This document shows, in pieces, positions 27,364 through 36,212 of a stretch of 64,000 bases of DNA (its first letter is position 1; each line of letters begins with the position of its first letter). The stretch comes from Aestuariibaculum sp. M13 (GTDB lineage: Bacteria > Bacteroidota > Bacteroidia > Flavobacteriales > Flavobacteriaceae), in NCBI RefSeq assembly GCF_024723255.1, contig NZ_JANIAC010000001.1, positions 449,548-513,547 on the forward strand, read 5' to 3'. Below the pieces are notes generated by a model. That model worked only from the letters and a program-made list of their open reading frames with translations. It ran no database searches and had not been told where the DNA came from. The position numbers were made by a program, and so were the translations under genes.

Positions 27364-29454
27364 ATGAAATATTTCAAATTATTTATCCTGTTTATCTGTA
27401 TTCAAGCTACCGCTCAACAAGGTGGTATGTGGATTCCTTCTCTTTTAGAAGGCATGAACGAAGCAGAAATAACAAGTTTAGGTGGTAAACTATCAGCTAA
27501 AGACATTTACGATGTTAATCAATCAAGCCTTAAAGATGCCATTGCACATTTTAATGGCGGCTGTACCAGTGAGGTCATTTCCCCGAAAGGACTAATTTTA
27601 ACCAATCACCACTGTGGTTTTAGTCAAATTCAATCACATTCTTCATTAGAAAACGATTACCTGAAAAATGGGTTCTGGGCTATGGATTACGATGAAGAAT
27701 TACCAAATGAAGGTTTATTTGTTGAATTTATTGTTCGTATCGAAGATGTGACCAGTCAGGTCTTGGCAGGCGTAACTAAAAATATGACTGAAAAAGAAAA
27801 GCAGTCATTAATCGACAAAAACAGCAACACTTTACAAACTAAAGTTGAGAAAGAAAGCTGGCAAGACACCAAAGTTAAGTCGTTTTATAATGGTAACCAG
27901 TACTTTTTATTTGTTACCGAGCGCTTCGACGACGTTCGTTTAGTGGGTGCTCCACCTTCGAGCATTGGTAAATTTGGTAGCGACACCGATAACTGGGTTT
28001 TCCCAAGACATACAGGTGACTTTTCTATTTTTAGAATTTACGCCGATAAAAACAACCGTCCGGCAAAATACAGTAAAGACAACGTACCTTACAAGCCTAA
28101 ACATTTCTTACCTGTATCTCTAGATGGTATTGAAGAAAACGATTTTACTATGGTATTTGGTTTCCCGGGTAAAACCGAAGAATATTTGCCAGCCGTAGCC
28201 ATCGAGCACATCACACAAGAATTTAACCCAAGTAATATTGCTATTCGAGAAGCGGCTTTAGGCGTTATCAATGCAAATATGAAAGCCAGCGACGAGGTTC
28301 GTATTAAATACGCTGCAAAACAAGCTTCTATTGCTAACTATTGGAAAAAATGGGTTGGTGAGAATTTAGGTATCGAAAAATCGAACGCCATTGCTAAGCG
28401 CAGAGCCTTTGAAGAAAAATTTAAAAAAGCTCTAAAAAAGAAAGACCTGGAAGACGAATACGGACACATTCTTACCGACTTTGAAAGCCAATACGAAAGC
28501 TTTGCCGACGTAAATATCATGCGTCGAAATTTTATTGAAGTGTTTTTAACAACTAACGAATTGATGCAAATGACGTTTAGATCATATCAGTTCGAACAAA
28601 CCATTGCTAGAAACCCTTCCGTTTTAGAAAAAGCCAAAGCTTCCATAGAAGGAACACTTAAAAAAATTCACAAAAACTATGATGCCAATGTCGACAAAGG
28701 TATTTTCGAAGTTGTAATGCCTTTATACAAAAAAGACCATGTAAATGCTTCAATTTATGAGCATACAGCATTCACCAATTTAGATCAGGCTTTAGCTTTA
28801 TTCGATGGATCGGTTGAAGAGGTGTTACAAAAACTAAATAGCGATGCTGCTTATGCCTATGCTAAGCCTATTATTCAGGAATTTTATTCTAAAATAAACC
28901 CTGAATTTGAAGAGAAAAACTTAGCTATTTCGGCATTACAAACCGAGTACATGACGGCTTTAATGACTGCTTTACCAGACGAGCGTTATTTCCCTGATGC
29001 CAACAGTACCCTTCGTGTAACATATGGCAAAGTTAAAGGCTATGCCCCTCGCGATGCCGTTTATTACAACCATATTAGTTACTTAGATGGTATTATGGAA
29101 AAATACGTTCCAGGCGATTACGAGTTTGATGTTCCTGAAAAACTAATTGAATTATACAACAACAAAGACTTCGGAAAATATGCCGATAACAACGGTAAAA
29201 TGCCAGTATGTTTTATAGGAACAAATCATACAACTGGAGGAAATTCAGGTAGTCCTGTACTTGATGCTTACGGTAATTTAATTGGTTTAAATTTTGATCG
29301 AGTTTGGGAAGGTACCATGAGCGACATGAATTACGACCCGGATATTTGCCGAAACATCATGGTCGATGCGCGTTACGTGTTATTTATAGTTGATAAATAC
29401 GCCAACGCCAAAAGACTTATTAAAGAAATGAAATTAGTTCATCCTAAAAAATAA
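27364..29454 (+). CDS. Dipeptidyl-peptidase of family S46, DPP11 type (Asp/Glu-specific)
   Basis: 696-residue exported serine exopeptidase that removes dipeptides from peptide N-termini in the periplasm. A signal peptide (about 1-17) is followed by the mature start QQGGMWIP. The chymotrypsin-like triad is seen as His83 (LTNHHCGF), Asp in FGSDTDNW (about 207-209) and Ser628 (TTGGNSGSP). Arg646, 18 residues after the Ser in GLNFDRVWEG, matches the S1 Arg (Arg673) that gives Porphyromonas DPP11 its acidic P1 preference; DPP7 has Gly there. It feeds amino acids and peptides to an organism that uses protein as food. Confidence 0.92.
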   Translation: MKYFKLFILFICIQATAQQGGMWIPSLLEGMNEAEITSLGGKLSAKDIYDVNQSSLKDAIAHFNGGCTSEVISPKGLILTNHHCGFSQIQSHSSLENDYLKNGFWAMDYDEELPNEGLFVEFIVRIEDVTSQVLAGVTKNMTEKEKQSLIDKNSNTLQTKVEKESWQDTKVKSFYNGNQYFLFVTERFDDVRLVGAPPSSIGKFGSDTDNWVFPRHTGDFSIFRIYADKNNRPAKYSKDNVPYKPKHFLPVSLDGIEENDFTMVFGFPGKTEEYLPAVAIEHITQEFNPSNIAIREAALGVINANMKASDEVRIKYAAKQASIANYWKKWVGENLGIEKSNAIAKRRAFEEKFKKALKKKDLEDEYGHILTDFESQYESFADVNIMRRNFIEVFLTTNELMQMTFRSYQFEQTIARNPSVLEKAKASIEGTLKKIHKNYDANVDKGIFEVVMPLYKKDHVNASIYEHTAFTNLDQALALFDGSVEEVLQKLNSDAAYAYAKPIIQEFYSKINPEFEEKNLAISALQTEYMTALMTALPDERYFPDANSTLRVTYGKVKGYAPRDAVYYNHISYLDGIMEKYVPGDYEFDVPEKLIELYNNKDFGKYADNNGKMPVCFIGTNHTTGGNSGSPVLDAYGNLIGLNFDRVWEGTMSDMNYDPDICRNIMVDARYVLFIVDKYANAKRLIKEMKLVHPKK

Positions 29455-29480
29455 GATGTAAGGAGAATTAATTAAAAACT

Positions 29481-29512
29481 AAAAAGCGAATCAATTATTT
29501 GATTCGCTTTTT
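29481..29512. terminator. Bidirectional terminator shared by the S46 and YkgJ genes
   Basis: AAAAAGCGAATCAA (29481-29494) and its exact complement (29499-29512) form a 14-bp stem with loop TTAT. It serves convergent genes. The plus-side gene ends 27 bases before it. For the YkgJ gene on the minus strand the stop codon (29495-29497) is in the loop and the 5' arm encodes its last residues. Confidence 0.85.
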
Positions 29513-29986
29513 CATTTCTTCTACAATATTATAAGCTGCCGGACAAATCGCGACATTTTTAATAGTCAAATTTGATATTTGCTGAAACTTCTTTCTATCG
29601 GTATGCGGATATTCACGACAGGCTTTCGGGCGCACATCATAAATCATGCAATAATTATCAGCATCTAAAAACGTACAAGGTACGCTTTGTAAAACATAAT
29701 CGTTATCACTATCAATTCGTAAATACTGATTGATAAACTGCTGCGGTTTCATTTTAAAAAACTTAGAAATACGCTCAATATCTTTATCGGTAAATAAAGG
29801 CCCCGTTGTTTTACAACAATTAGCACACTGCAAACAGTCGGTACGCTGAAACTCCTCATCATGCAGCTCCTGCATAATATAATCTAAATCCTTTGGTGGC
29901 TTACTTTTTAGCTTCTTAAAGAATTTCTTGTTCTCGTTTTGCTTATCTTTGGCGAGCTTTGGAAGATTTTTAATAATGTCTTGCAT
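29495..29986 (-). CDS. YkgJ family cysteine-cluster protein
   Basis: 163 residues. The family pattern is Cys51-x2-Cys54-x2-Cys57-Cys58, then Cys104, Cys113, Cys123 (RPKACREYPH) and Cys148, giving eight conserved cysteines likely to bind zinc or an Fe-S centre. A basic N-terminal stretch (KKFFKKLKSKPPK) precedes them. The biochemical function of the family is unsettled. It is divergent from a methyltransferase gene, and its 3' end is built into the terminator hairpin. Confidence 0.85.
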   Translation of the reverse strand: MQDIIKNLPKLAKDKQNENKKFFKKLKSKPPKDLDYIMQELHDEEFQRTDCLQCANCCKTTGPLFTDKDIERISKFFKMKPQQFINQYLRIDSDNDYVLQSVPCTFLDADNYCMIYDVRPKACREYPHTDRKKFQQISNLTIKNVAICPAAYNIVEEMKKRIK

Positions 29987-30039
29987 AGTGCAAAAATACG
30001 ACTTTGAACGAGATGTTGAATCTCATATCCCATCAACTT

Positions 30040-30744
30040 ATGAAGGATTTATTCGGAAAGGCTTTATTAGACTTCCAAAACGGAAATTACACTGAAGATA
30101 TCATTACCTCAACAAGCATTTCAGATGAAGATGAATTGCCTATTCCTTACCTGTTTAGAAGCTATAAAGATATGCCTAAACTGGAACAAAAAGCATTACA
30201 ACTTGCTAAAGGCAAAACCTTAGATGTGGGTTGCGGTGCAGGAAGTCATAGTTTGTATTTACAAGAAAAAGGAATAGACGTTAAAGCGATTGATATTTCA
30301 GAAGGTGCAATTACCGTTGTTAAAAAACGTGGTGTTTTAAAAGCTGAAGTAAAAGACATTTTAGATGAAACCGAAACTTTTGATACCATTTTATTACTTA
30401 TGAATGGTACCGGAATTTTTCAGCAGGCTTCTCAGGTTTCAAAATATTTAGAACACTTAAAAAGCTTACTAAACCCAAACGGACAAATTTTAATTGATTC
30501 TTCAGATATTAAATATATGTATGAAGATGAAGAAGACGGCGGATTCTGGATTGACACCAATGCTGAATATTACGGTGAACTGGATTATTATTTAAGCTAT
30601 AAAGGTGAAGACGAAGACCCTATGAAATGGCTTTATCTTGACTTTAATAATTTAAAAATGACCTGTGAATCTGTCGGTTTAAGCTGTGAACTCGTTTTAG
30701 AAGGTGAACATTTCGATTATCTGGCGCGGCTAAAAAAAACCTAA
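30040..30744 (+). CDS. Class I SAM-dependent methyltransferase
   Basis: About 234 residues from the ATG at 30040 (MKDLFGKALLDFQNG), which fits my recall of flavobacterial homologues; upstream in-frame TTG (30004) and ATG (30013) starts would add 9-12 residues. Motif I is TLDVGCGAGSHSLYL, followed by the acidic loop AIDIS. The C-terminal half is acidic (MYEDEEDGGFW). The substrate is unknown. It is divergent from YkgJ. Confidence 0.8.
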   Translation: MKDLFGKALLDFQNGNYTEDIITSTSISDEDELPIPYLFRSYKDMPKLEQKALQLAKGKTLDVGCGAGSHSLYLQEKGIDVKAIDISEGAITVVKKRGVLKAEVKDILDETETFDTILLLMNGTGIFQQASQVSKYLEHLKSLLNPNGQILIDSSDIKYMYEDEEDGGFWIDTNAEYYGELDYYLSYKGEDEDPMKWLYLDFNNLKMTCESVGLSCELVLEGEHFDYLARLKKT

Positions 30745-30816
30745 ATGCGCAATAAAATTTAAAGTATTTTTCCTACATTTAAAATAAAAAATATTTTTTG
30801 GAATCATACTAAATTT

Positions 30817-31413
30817 ATGAAAAAGACTTTTTTGGTACTTACAATAATCTTTAACTATTTAAGTATAAGTGCGCAGTCCGAAAATCATCATACGTATTAC
30901 ACATCTTCAGAAATAAATCTTGGCAACTATGTCGGCATTGACATTGGGTTAAATTATGCTTACAAGGAAGCCTATATCCTCAAAATCGGATATTCAGGAA
31001 ACATAAGAATACCAAATTCTCAACCAGATGATTATACTTCAGGATTAGTTGGCGCACTAACTCTTGGTTTAAACAACCCTTATGACCAAATGCAGAATTA
31101 CCTAATGACTTTAGGTAAAATTACCAGAATAAATTCTAAAAACACCATTAGGTTAAATTTATCAGCAGGAATTGGATATACCATCATTAAAGAACCAGAG
31201 AATTGGACAAAACTAGATACTGATACTCTAGGTGAAAACTACTCTTTCAATTACAGAGACTACAATACTATATCTTTAATTATTAATCCAAAAATTGAAT
31301 TTCCTTTCACCAAAATTTATGGCTTATCTCTTTCTCCAATGATTCAAATAAACAAAGACAGAACTTACTTTGGCATTGGCATTGGCCAAATGATTGGCTT
31401 GTTAAAAAATTAA
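30817..31413 (+). CDS. Exported hypothetical protein, possible small outer-membrane barrel
   Basis: 198 residues with a clear signal peptide (cleavage near ISAQ, residue 20). The mature part alternates polar and hydrophobic residues with aromatic turns (NYVGIDIGLNYAYKEAYILKIGYSG...), ends in a Gly-rich strand and lacks long hydrophobic helices, which fits an 8-strand-type beta-barrel. I do not recognise the family. It is flanked by short gaps and appears to be a single-gene unit. Confidence 0.6.
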   Translation: MKKTFLVLTIIFNYLSISAQSENHHTYYTSSEINLGNYVGIDIGLNYAYKEAYILKIGYSGNIRIPNSQPDDYTSGLVGALTLGLNNPYDQMQNYLMTLGKITRINSKNTIRLNLSAGIGYTIIKEPENWTKLDTDTLGENYSFNYRDYNTISLIINPKIEFPFTKIYGLSLSPMIQINKDRTYFGIGIGQMIGLLKN

Positions 31414-31449
31414 AAACATAATTTAAAACCTTTCAAACATTCATTTCAA

Positions 31450-32718
31450 TTAATGCTTAGCCCTATCCGTGGGTTTTATAATCATTCTGAAAGACTGGTC
31501 TTTGAAAATATAATATCCAATCCAGTCGAAGAATGTACGCAAGCGATTTTTAAAATTTACCAAGCCCATAATATGAACGAAAATCCAAATAAACCAGGCA
31601 AAAAATCCGCTTAAAGAAGATTTCTGTTTAGGGAAGTCCATCACGGCTTTATTTCTTCCTATAATGGCTAACGATCCTTTATCATGATATGTGAACGGTT
31701 TCCAATCTTTCTTATTCCTTATGAAATTTTTAGCCAGATTTCTAGCCTGCTGTAAAGCCGGTTGCGCTAACTGCGGATGCCCATTTGGATAATCTTCATC
31801 TGAAGTTATTAAAGCACTATCTCCTAAAGCATAAATATTATTATAGCCTTCAACCAGATTAAAACTATTCGCTTTTAATCGGCCGCCTCTACCGAAGCTT
31901 TCTGGAGCAAATCCTTCAAATGTTTTGGCTTTTACACCTGCTGCCCAGATTAAATTGCGACTTTGAATTTCTGTACCATCAGACAAATAAACTGTTTCAT
32001 CTTTAAAATCATTTACGAATGTATTGAGCTTAATCTTTACCCCAAATTGCTCTAATTTTTTATGAGTATAAGCCTGTGACTTCTCAGACATCACATTCAA
32101 TACCGCGCTTGTGCCATCAATAAGATAAATATCACCCAGTTCATCTTTATGAAGTTCCGGGTAATCTTTAAGTATGACAGAACCTTTCATTTCTGATAAA
32201 ATACCCGATAATTCCACACCAGTTGGGCCTGCACCGGCAATAACAAAATTCAGTAATTTTTTACACTCTTCTTTATCGGTTAATCGCGTCGCCCTATCTA
32301 ATCGTGTTAAAATGGTATTCCGTAACGACAAAGCATCGCTTATCGTTTTCATGGGGAGACTATGTTGTTCTATATTCTTGTTTCCAAAAAAATTACTCTC
32401 AGTTCCTGTGGCCATAACTAAAATATCGTAATGTACCACCCCATTTTTTAAAACTATTTTATTTTCTTCTGGGACTACATGAGATAATTCCCCCAGACGA
32501 AACCTGACACTTTTCTTCTTTCGTAAAATTTTTCGATACGGATAACTAATGGCTGAAGGCTCCATAAATCCGGTTGATACTTGATAAATTAAAGGCGGAA
32601 AGAAATTATAGTTATTAATATCGACGAGAGTAATTTGGTATCTATCGCTATTTCCTAAATGATTGATAAATTCTAAACCAGCAAAACCTCCTCCAACTAC
32701 AACTATATGTGTTTTCAT
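31450..32718 (-). CDS. NAD(P)/FAD-dependent oxidoreductase, type II NADH dehydrogenase-like
   Basis: 422 residues from the ATG at 32718 (MKTHIVVVGGGFAGLEF). The longer frame upstream lacks homology-like sequence and puts the FAD motif far from the N-terminus. FAD motif GGGFAGLE is at 9-16, the NAD(P) motif is AGAGPTGVELSG (about 165), and the third FAD contact is YALGDSA. A C-terminal segment with a hydrophobic stretch (SGFFAWFIWIFVHIMGLVNF) would hold it at the inner membrane, as in NDH-2, which reduces menaquinone without pumping protons. Confidence 0.87.
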   Translation of the reverse strand: MKTHIVVVGGGFAGLEFINHLGNSDRYQITLVDINNYNFFPPLIYQVSTGFMEPSAISYPYRKILRKKKSVRFRLGELSHVVPEENKIVLKNGVVHYDILVMATGTESNFFGNKNIEQHSLPMKTISDALSLRNTILTRLDRATRLTDKEECKKLLNFVIAGAGPTGVELSGILSEMKGSVILKDYPELHKDELGDIYLIDGTSAVLNVMSEKSQAYTHKKLEQFGVKIKLNTFVNDFKDETVYLSDGTEIQSRNLIWAAGVKAKTFEGFAPESFGRGGRLKANSFNLVEGYNNIYALGDSALITSDEDYPNGHPQLAQPALQQARNLAKNFIRNKKDWKPFTYHDKGSLAIIGRNKAVMDFPKQKSSLSGFFAWFIWIFVHIMGLVNFKNRLRTFFDWIGYYIFKDQSFRMIIKPTDRAKH

Positions 32719-32813
32719 CTGTTGATATTTGTATATAAATTTAAGGATTAATGGATGAATTACAGTTAAGGAAGCCTTAAAAGTCGAAATCAATCATAGA
32801 ACTATAAACAACA

Positions 32814-32841
32814 AAAAAGCACCGTGTTTACGGTGCTTTTT
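32814..32841 (-). terminator. Intrinsic terminator of the TlpA-like gene
   Basis: AAAAAGCACCG (32814-32824) pairs with CGGTGCTTTTT (32831-32841) around loop TGTTTA, with a T-run on the minus strand. It lies 20 bases past the stop at 32862. Confidence 0.85.
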
Positions 32842-32861
32842 ATATCTGTCATTATTATCTG

Positions 32862-34268
32862 TTATTTTGTAGAATTCAGTAATTCATCAAACTGTTCCTT
32901 TAACAACGGGTTTGAAGGACGCATAGCATCTGTTGAAATAATCTTCCCTTCTTTATCGAATAATAAGAATCGTGGAATGGCATTAATTTCATAATTCTTC
33001 GTAATTCCAGAAGCAAAATCTTTATCGGCCATTAACTGTACACCTCCTAAAGCCTCACTTTTTACAAAGTCTTTCCACTTCTGTTTATCTTTTATATTAT
33101 CTACGGAAATACTGACAAAAACAATATCTTTCCCTTTGTAAGCATGTTCCAATTCTTTTAAATATGGAATTTGTTTTTTACATGGTCCGCACCAGGTTGC
33201 CCAAACATCGATGTACACATATTTTCCTCTGAAATCTTTAAAAGAGACCGGGTTACCATTAATATCTTCGTAAGTAAACTCGAAACCAGCCTGACCTGAT
33301 TCTTTATGAAGTTGCTTTTCGTATTCTAAAGTATAAGCTTTACTCTTTTCTGAGGTTAGATATTGATATAACGGAGGAATAACCTTTTTATACTCTTCGG
33401 TTTTAAGTCTCAAGCTTTGTAACATTGAAAGAATGTAGACTTCCTTTATGCTATCGTCTGAAATATGGTTGATTTCATTATCGATAATATCTAACTTTGA
33501 GAAAGGTTGTCCATCACGATGTCTGTAATAACTGAAATAGCTCGACATCCACATTAATCCATTATCCAGTTTTAAAATATCAGGGTTTGAAAACTTGGTG
33601 CCTTCTGTATATAAATTAGTATAATGTTGTGGGCGATTATCTTTCTCTGGATGAGCGATTCTTGGCAAACGGAAAAAGAAATATACTTCGGTTTCATAAT
33701 CGGCTTGAACTGCTAATTTTAGAAGCTCATTAAAACCTTGATCTTTGGTTTTGATTGTCTTTTTAAAATCTTCAACCATTTTAGTGCCATCACCCTCTAA
33801 AAACGGAAAAAACTCTTTAAAAGTTAAGATTCCTCCCAAACGATTATATTCTCTAAAAGCATTATTTATTTTGTTAGCTTCTTGAACCAAGCTATTGTAA
33901 CCGTTATTCTTTCCTTTTAATTGATAATTATTCTCATTAATATCTAGCTTAACTTCTAAACCCGGTTGAATATATAAACGAATAACCTGTCCTCTTAAAC
34001 GATTATTATATTGCCCGTAATCAACAAAATAAAAGCCAGGTTTTACCACTGGTAACTGAAAACCAAAATCGCCATCTTGGTTTAATAATGTTGTAGAATG
34101 CTCCTCTAATTGCCCATCAACTACGTGATGTAAAGTTACCTTACCTGTTTTTGACTCGAAATTTAAATGACCGGTAATGGATGTTAAGTTTGTTTTAGAT
34201 TTTGCATGAAGCATATTCATCGTAAACATGCAACAAGCAACTACATAAAGAATGTGTTTTTTAATCAT
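32862..34268 (-). CDS. TlpA family thioredoxin-like protein
   Basis: 468 residues with a signal peptide (about 1-22). An N-terminal beta-sandwich-like domain (about 28-120, DUF4369-like) leads to a helical middle. The C-terminal thioredoxin fold (about 328-465) has the active site WATWCGPC (Cys360 and Cys363) and the cis-Pro region NAIPRFLLF. Such proteins reduce periplasmic or outer-membrane-facing disulfides in Bacteroidota. The partner is unknown, and flanking terminators mark it as a single-gene unit. Confidence 0.87.
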   Translation of the reverse strand: MIKKHILYVVACCMFTMNMLHAKSKTNLTSITGHLNFESKTGKVTLHHVVDGQLEEHSTTLLNQDGDFGFQLPVVKPGFYFVDYGQYNNRLRGQVIRLYIQPGLEVKLDINENNYQLKGKNNGYNSLVQEANKINNAFREYNRLGGILTFKEFFPFLEGDGTKMVEDFKKTIKTKDQGFNELLKLAVQADYETEVYFFFRLPRIAHPEKDNRPQHYTNLYTEGTKFSNPDILKLDNGLMWMSSYFSYYRHRDGQPFSKLDIIDNEINHISDDSIKEVYILSMLQSLRLKTEEYKKVIPPLYQYLTSEKSKAYTLEYEKQLHKESGQAGFEFTYEDINGNPVSFKDFRGKYVYIDVWATWCGPCKKQIPYLKELEHAYKGKDIVFVSISVDNIKDKQKWKDFVKSEALGGVQLMADKDFASGITKNYEINAIPRFLLFDKEGKIISTDAMRPSNPLLKEQFDELLNSTK

Positions 34269-34401
34269 TGTGTTAGTTTGTCTTGTTAATTTATAATTGA
34301 GTTTTAAGTAGAATGTTTTCTACTTTCAATTAATACTCACTAAAACTTAAACACCATTATAACGTGAGCGATTTTTAACATAATTTAACTTACTAACAAT
34401 A

Positions 34402-34431
34402 AAAAAGCCCTCAAATTCTTGAGGGCTTTTT
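34402..34431 (-). terminator. Intrinsic terminator of the TPR-barrel operon
   Basis: AAAAAGCCCTCAA (34402-34414) pairs exactly with TTGAGGGCTTTTT (34419-34431), loop ATTC, with T-runs on both sides. It lies 18 bases past the stop at 34450. Confidence 0.85.
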
Positions 34432-34449
34432 ATAATTATATAATCTATT

Positions 34450-36180
34450 TTAAAAATCGAATTTATAAGTTGCTCCGGCCAAGGCCTGAAAACTTTGTAC
34501 CGGGAAGTTTTGCCAACGTTGATAACCTTGACTCGCCAGATTATTCATTTTAGCAAAGATGGAAAGCTGTTCTGTGATATGATAACCTGCATGAGCGTTA
34601 GCATCAAAATAACCATCTAAACTAACTGTTATCGGTGTTGAATTTACAAGTGAATCGGCAACGTAATATTGATCTTTACGTTTACCTACAAAATAAATAT
34701 TTGCTCCTGCAAACCATTTTTCATCTATTTGGTAATCTAAGAACAACGAACCTTTAAAATCTGGCAAGTTCCAGGCCTCCTCCTCGTTATTAGTCGAATA
34801 TGCGAAATACTGTCCTTTTAACGATGCCGTAAAGTTTCGATTTAGGTCGACACTTAATTCTCCAGATACACCAAACGATTTCATATCATCGTAAACAACA
34901 CCAAAAGAATTTCCATAAGAATAATTCATTTGATTTTCTGTTTGAATGGCATTGTTTTTAAATAAGGCTTTACTCTTATCTGAAATATAGTGGCCGGCAA
35001 ACTTATAGCTCATATTACTGGTAACTTTTCCTTTTATTCCAGCAAATGCATTATACAACTGATCGGTAGGCTGAACAAATAATGTTGGAGACACAAACGG
35101 ATTTTCTTTAGCAAAATCGTAATATGAATTTTGTTGTAAGTCACCTTGAATTCCTCCATATGCAATTAAAACCTCACTTACCAATCTATAACTTGCCGAA
35201 ATATTTGGATAAATAAACAGTTTATTATCGCTGGCTTCAATATCGCTCATAAAATAAACAGACACTCCCAAATCTAAAGTTAAATCGTCTTGTTTTAACT
35301 GATAGGTTGGCGACAAGCCTATTTGAAAATTACTATATTTTATTTCTTCTTCCAGATTATAACTTCTATCGAAACGCCCCCCTAGATAATCAATTTTAAG
35401 TTCGGTTGCTATTTCTTCATAATTAACAGGAATATCGGCTTTACCAGTTAAAACAAAGCGGTTTTCACCAGACCCCATATTATCTCCAAAATGTCTGAAC
35501 AACGCAGTTCCTGAGTTTAAATAGGTATCTTCAAACGTGATGTCTCCGCCAACATAAGCATTATTAAATTTATGATCTACCTGAATACCGTCAAGCTGCA
35601 CCTGATCGATCTGAGATTCCGGGACACCATACCAATTATAGTTTTGATGCTGAAAGCCTCCTTCCAATTTCCAGGACATGTATCGTAAACGCGAAGCATA
35701 ATTCACGTTGATTTTAGAATCTGAAAAATTATCATCTAAAACAAGATCGGCAATTCCTCCACCAGAAGAATGATGGCTAAAATACCCTCCTACGGTTTCA
35801 GTTCTACTCAACGCATGGTTTACATACAACTCTCCAATAAGTGTTGTATAAGAGCCTACACCCAAAGTTGCATAATTATCAAATAATTTTATTGATTTAG
35901 CCTTTTCAATACCTTCTGCTTTCCCCTTTGCCGGTGTGAATGTTGAAGCTACCGGAAATGAAAAAATATTATATTTAATATCTTTCTTAGTCTCTGTAGT
36001 TTTATCATCTAAAGCTGGTACTTCTTTCACCTTAAACGCATCGGAAATTGTTGGTGTATACGGTTTAACTACATCAATAACTCCTGTGTTTAAAGTATCT
36101 TTCGGATTATTTTGTGAAAATGCTGCCACACCTGTAAAGGTTACCGCAGCAGTTAAAATATGTTTGATTTGCTTTCGCAT
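34450..36180 (-). CDS. TonB-dependent-receptor-type outer-membrane beta-barrel protein (no plug domain)
   Basis: 576 residues with a signal peptide ending FSQ (about 23). A short linker (VIDVVKPYTPTISDAFKVKEVP) common to a flavobacterial family precedes amphipathic barrel strands that end in Phe-Asp-Phe, the usual outer-membrane insertion signal. There is no plug domain and no carboxypeptidase-like N-terminal domain, so it is not a complete TonB receptor. It lies 32 bases downstream of the TPR gene in one operon, suggesting a joint envelope role, perhaps assembly or transport. Substrate unknown. Confidence 0.75.
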   Translation of the reverse strand: MRKQIKHILTAAVTFTGVAAFSQNNPKDTLNTGVIDVVKPYTPTISDAFKVKEVPALDDKTTETKKDIKYNIFSFPVASTFTPAKGKAEGIEKAKSIKLFDNYATLGVGSYTTLIGELYVNHALSRTETVGGYFSHHSSGGGIADLVLDDNFSDSKINVNYASRLRYMSWKLEGGFQHQNYNWYGVPESQIDQVQLDGIQVDHKFNNAYVGGDITFEDTYLNSGTALFRHFGDNMGSGENRFVLTGKADIPVNYEEIATELKIDYLGGRFDRSYNLEEEIKYSNFQIGLSPTYQLKQDDLTLDLGVSVYFMSDIEASDNKLFIYPNISASYRLVSEVLIAYGGIQGDLQQNSYYDFAKENPFVSPTLFVQPTDQLYNAFAGIKGKVTSNMSYKFAGHYISDKSKALFKNNAIQTENQMNYSYGNSFGVVYDDMKSFGVSGELSVDLNRNFTASLKGQYFAYSTNNEEEAWNLPDFKGSLFLDYQIDEKWFAGANIYFVGKRKDQYYVADSLVNSTPITVSLDGYFDANAHAGYHITEQLSIFAKMNNLASQGYQRWQNFPVQSFQALAGATYKFDF

Positions 36181-36212
36181 AAGTTCTTGTTTTCGTTTTT
36201 TAGATTCCGGGG

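Noticed and set aside
29457-29470. AGGAG-like sequence after the S46 stop as a ribosome-binding site
   Set aside because: No start codon with an open frame follows; the terminator hairpin does.
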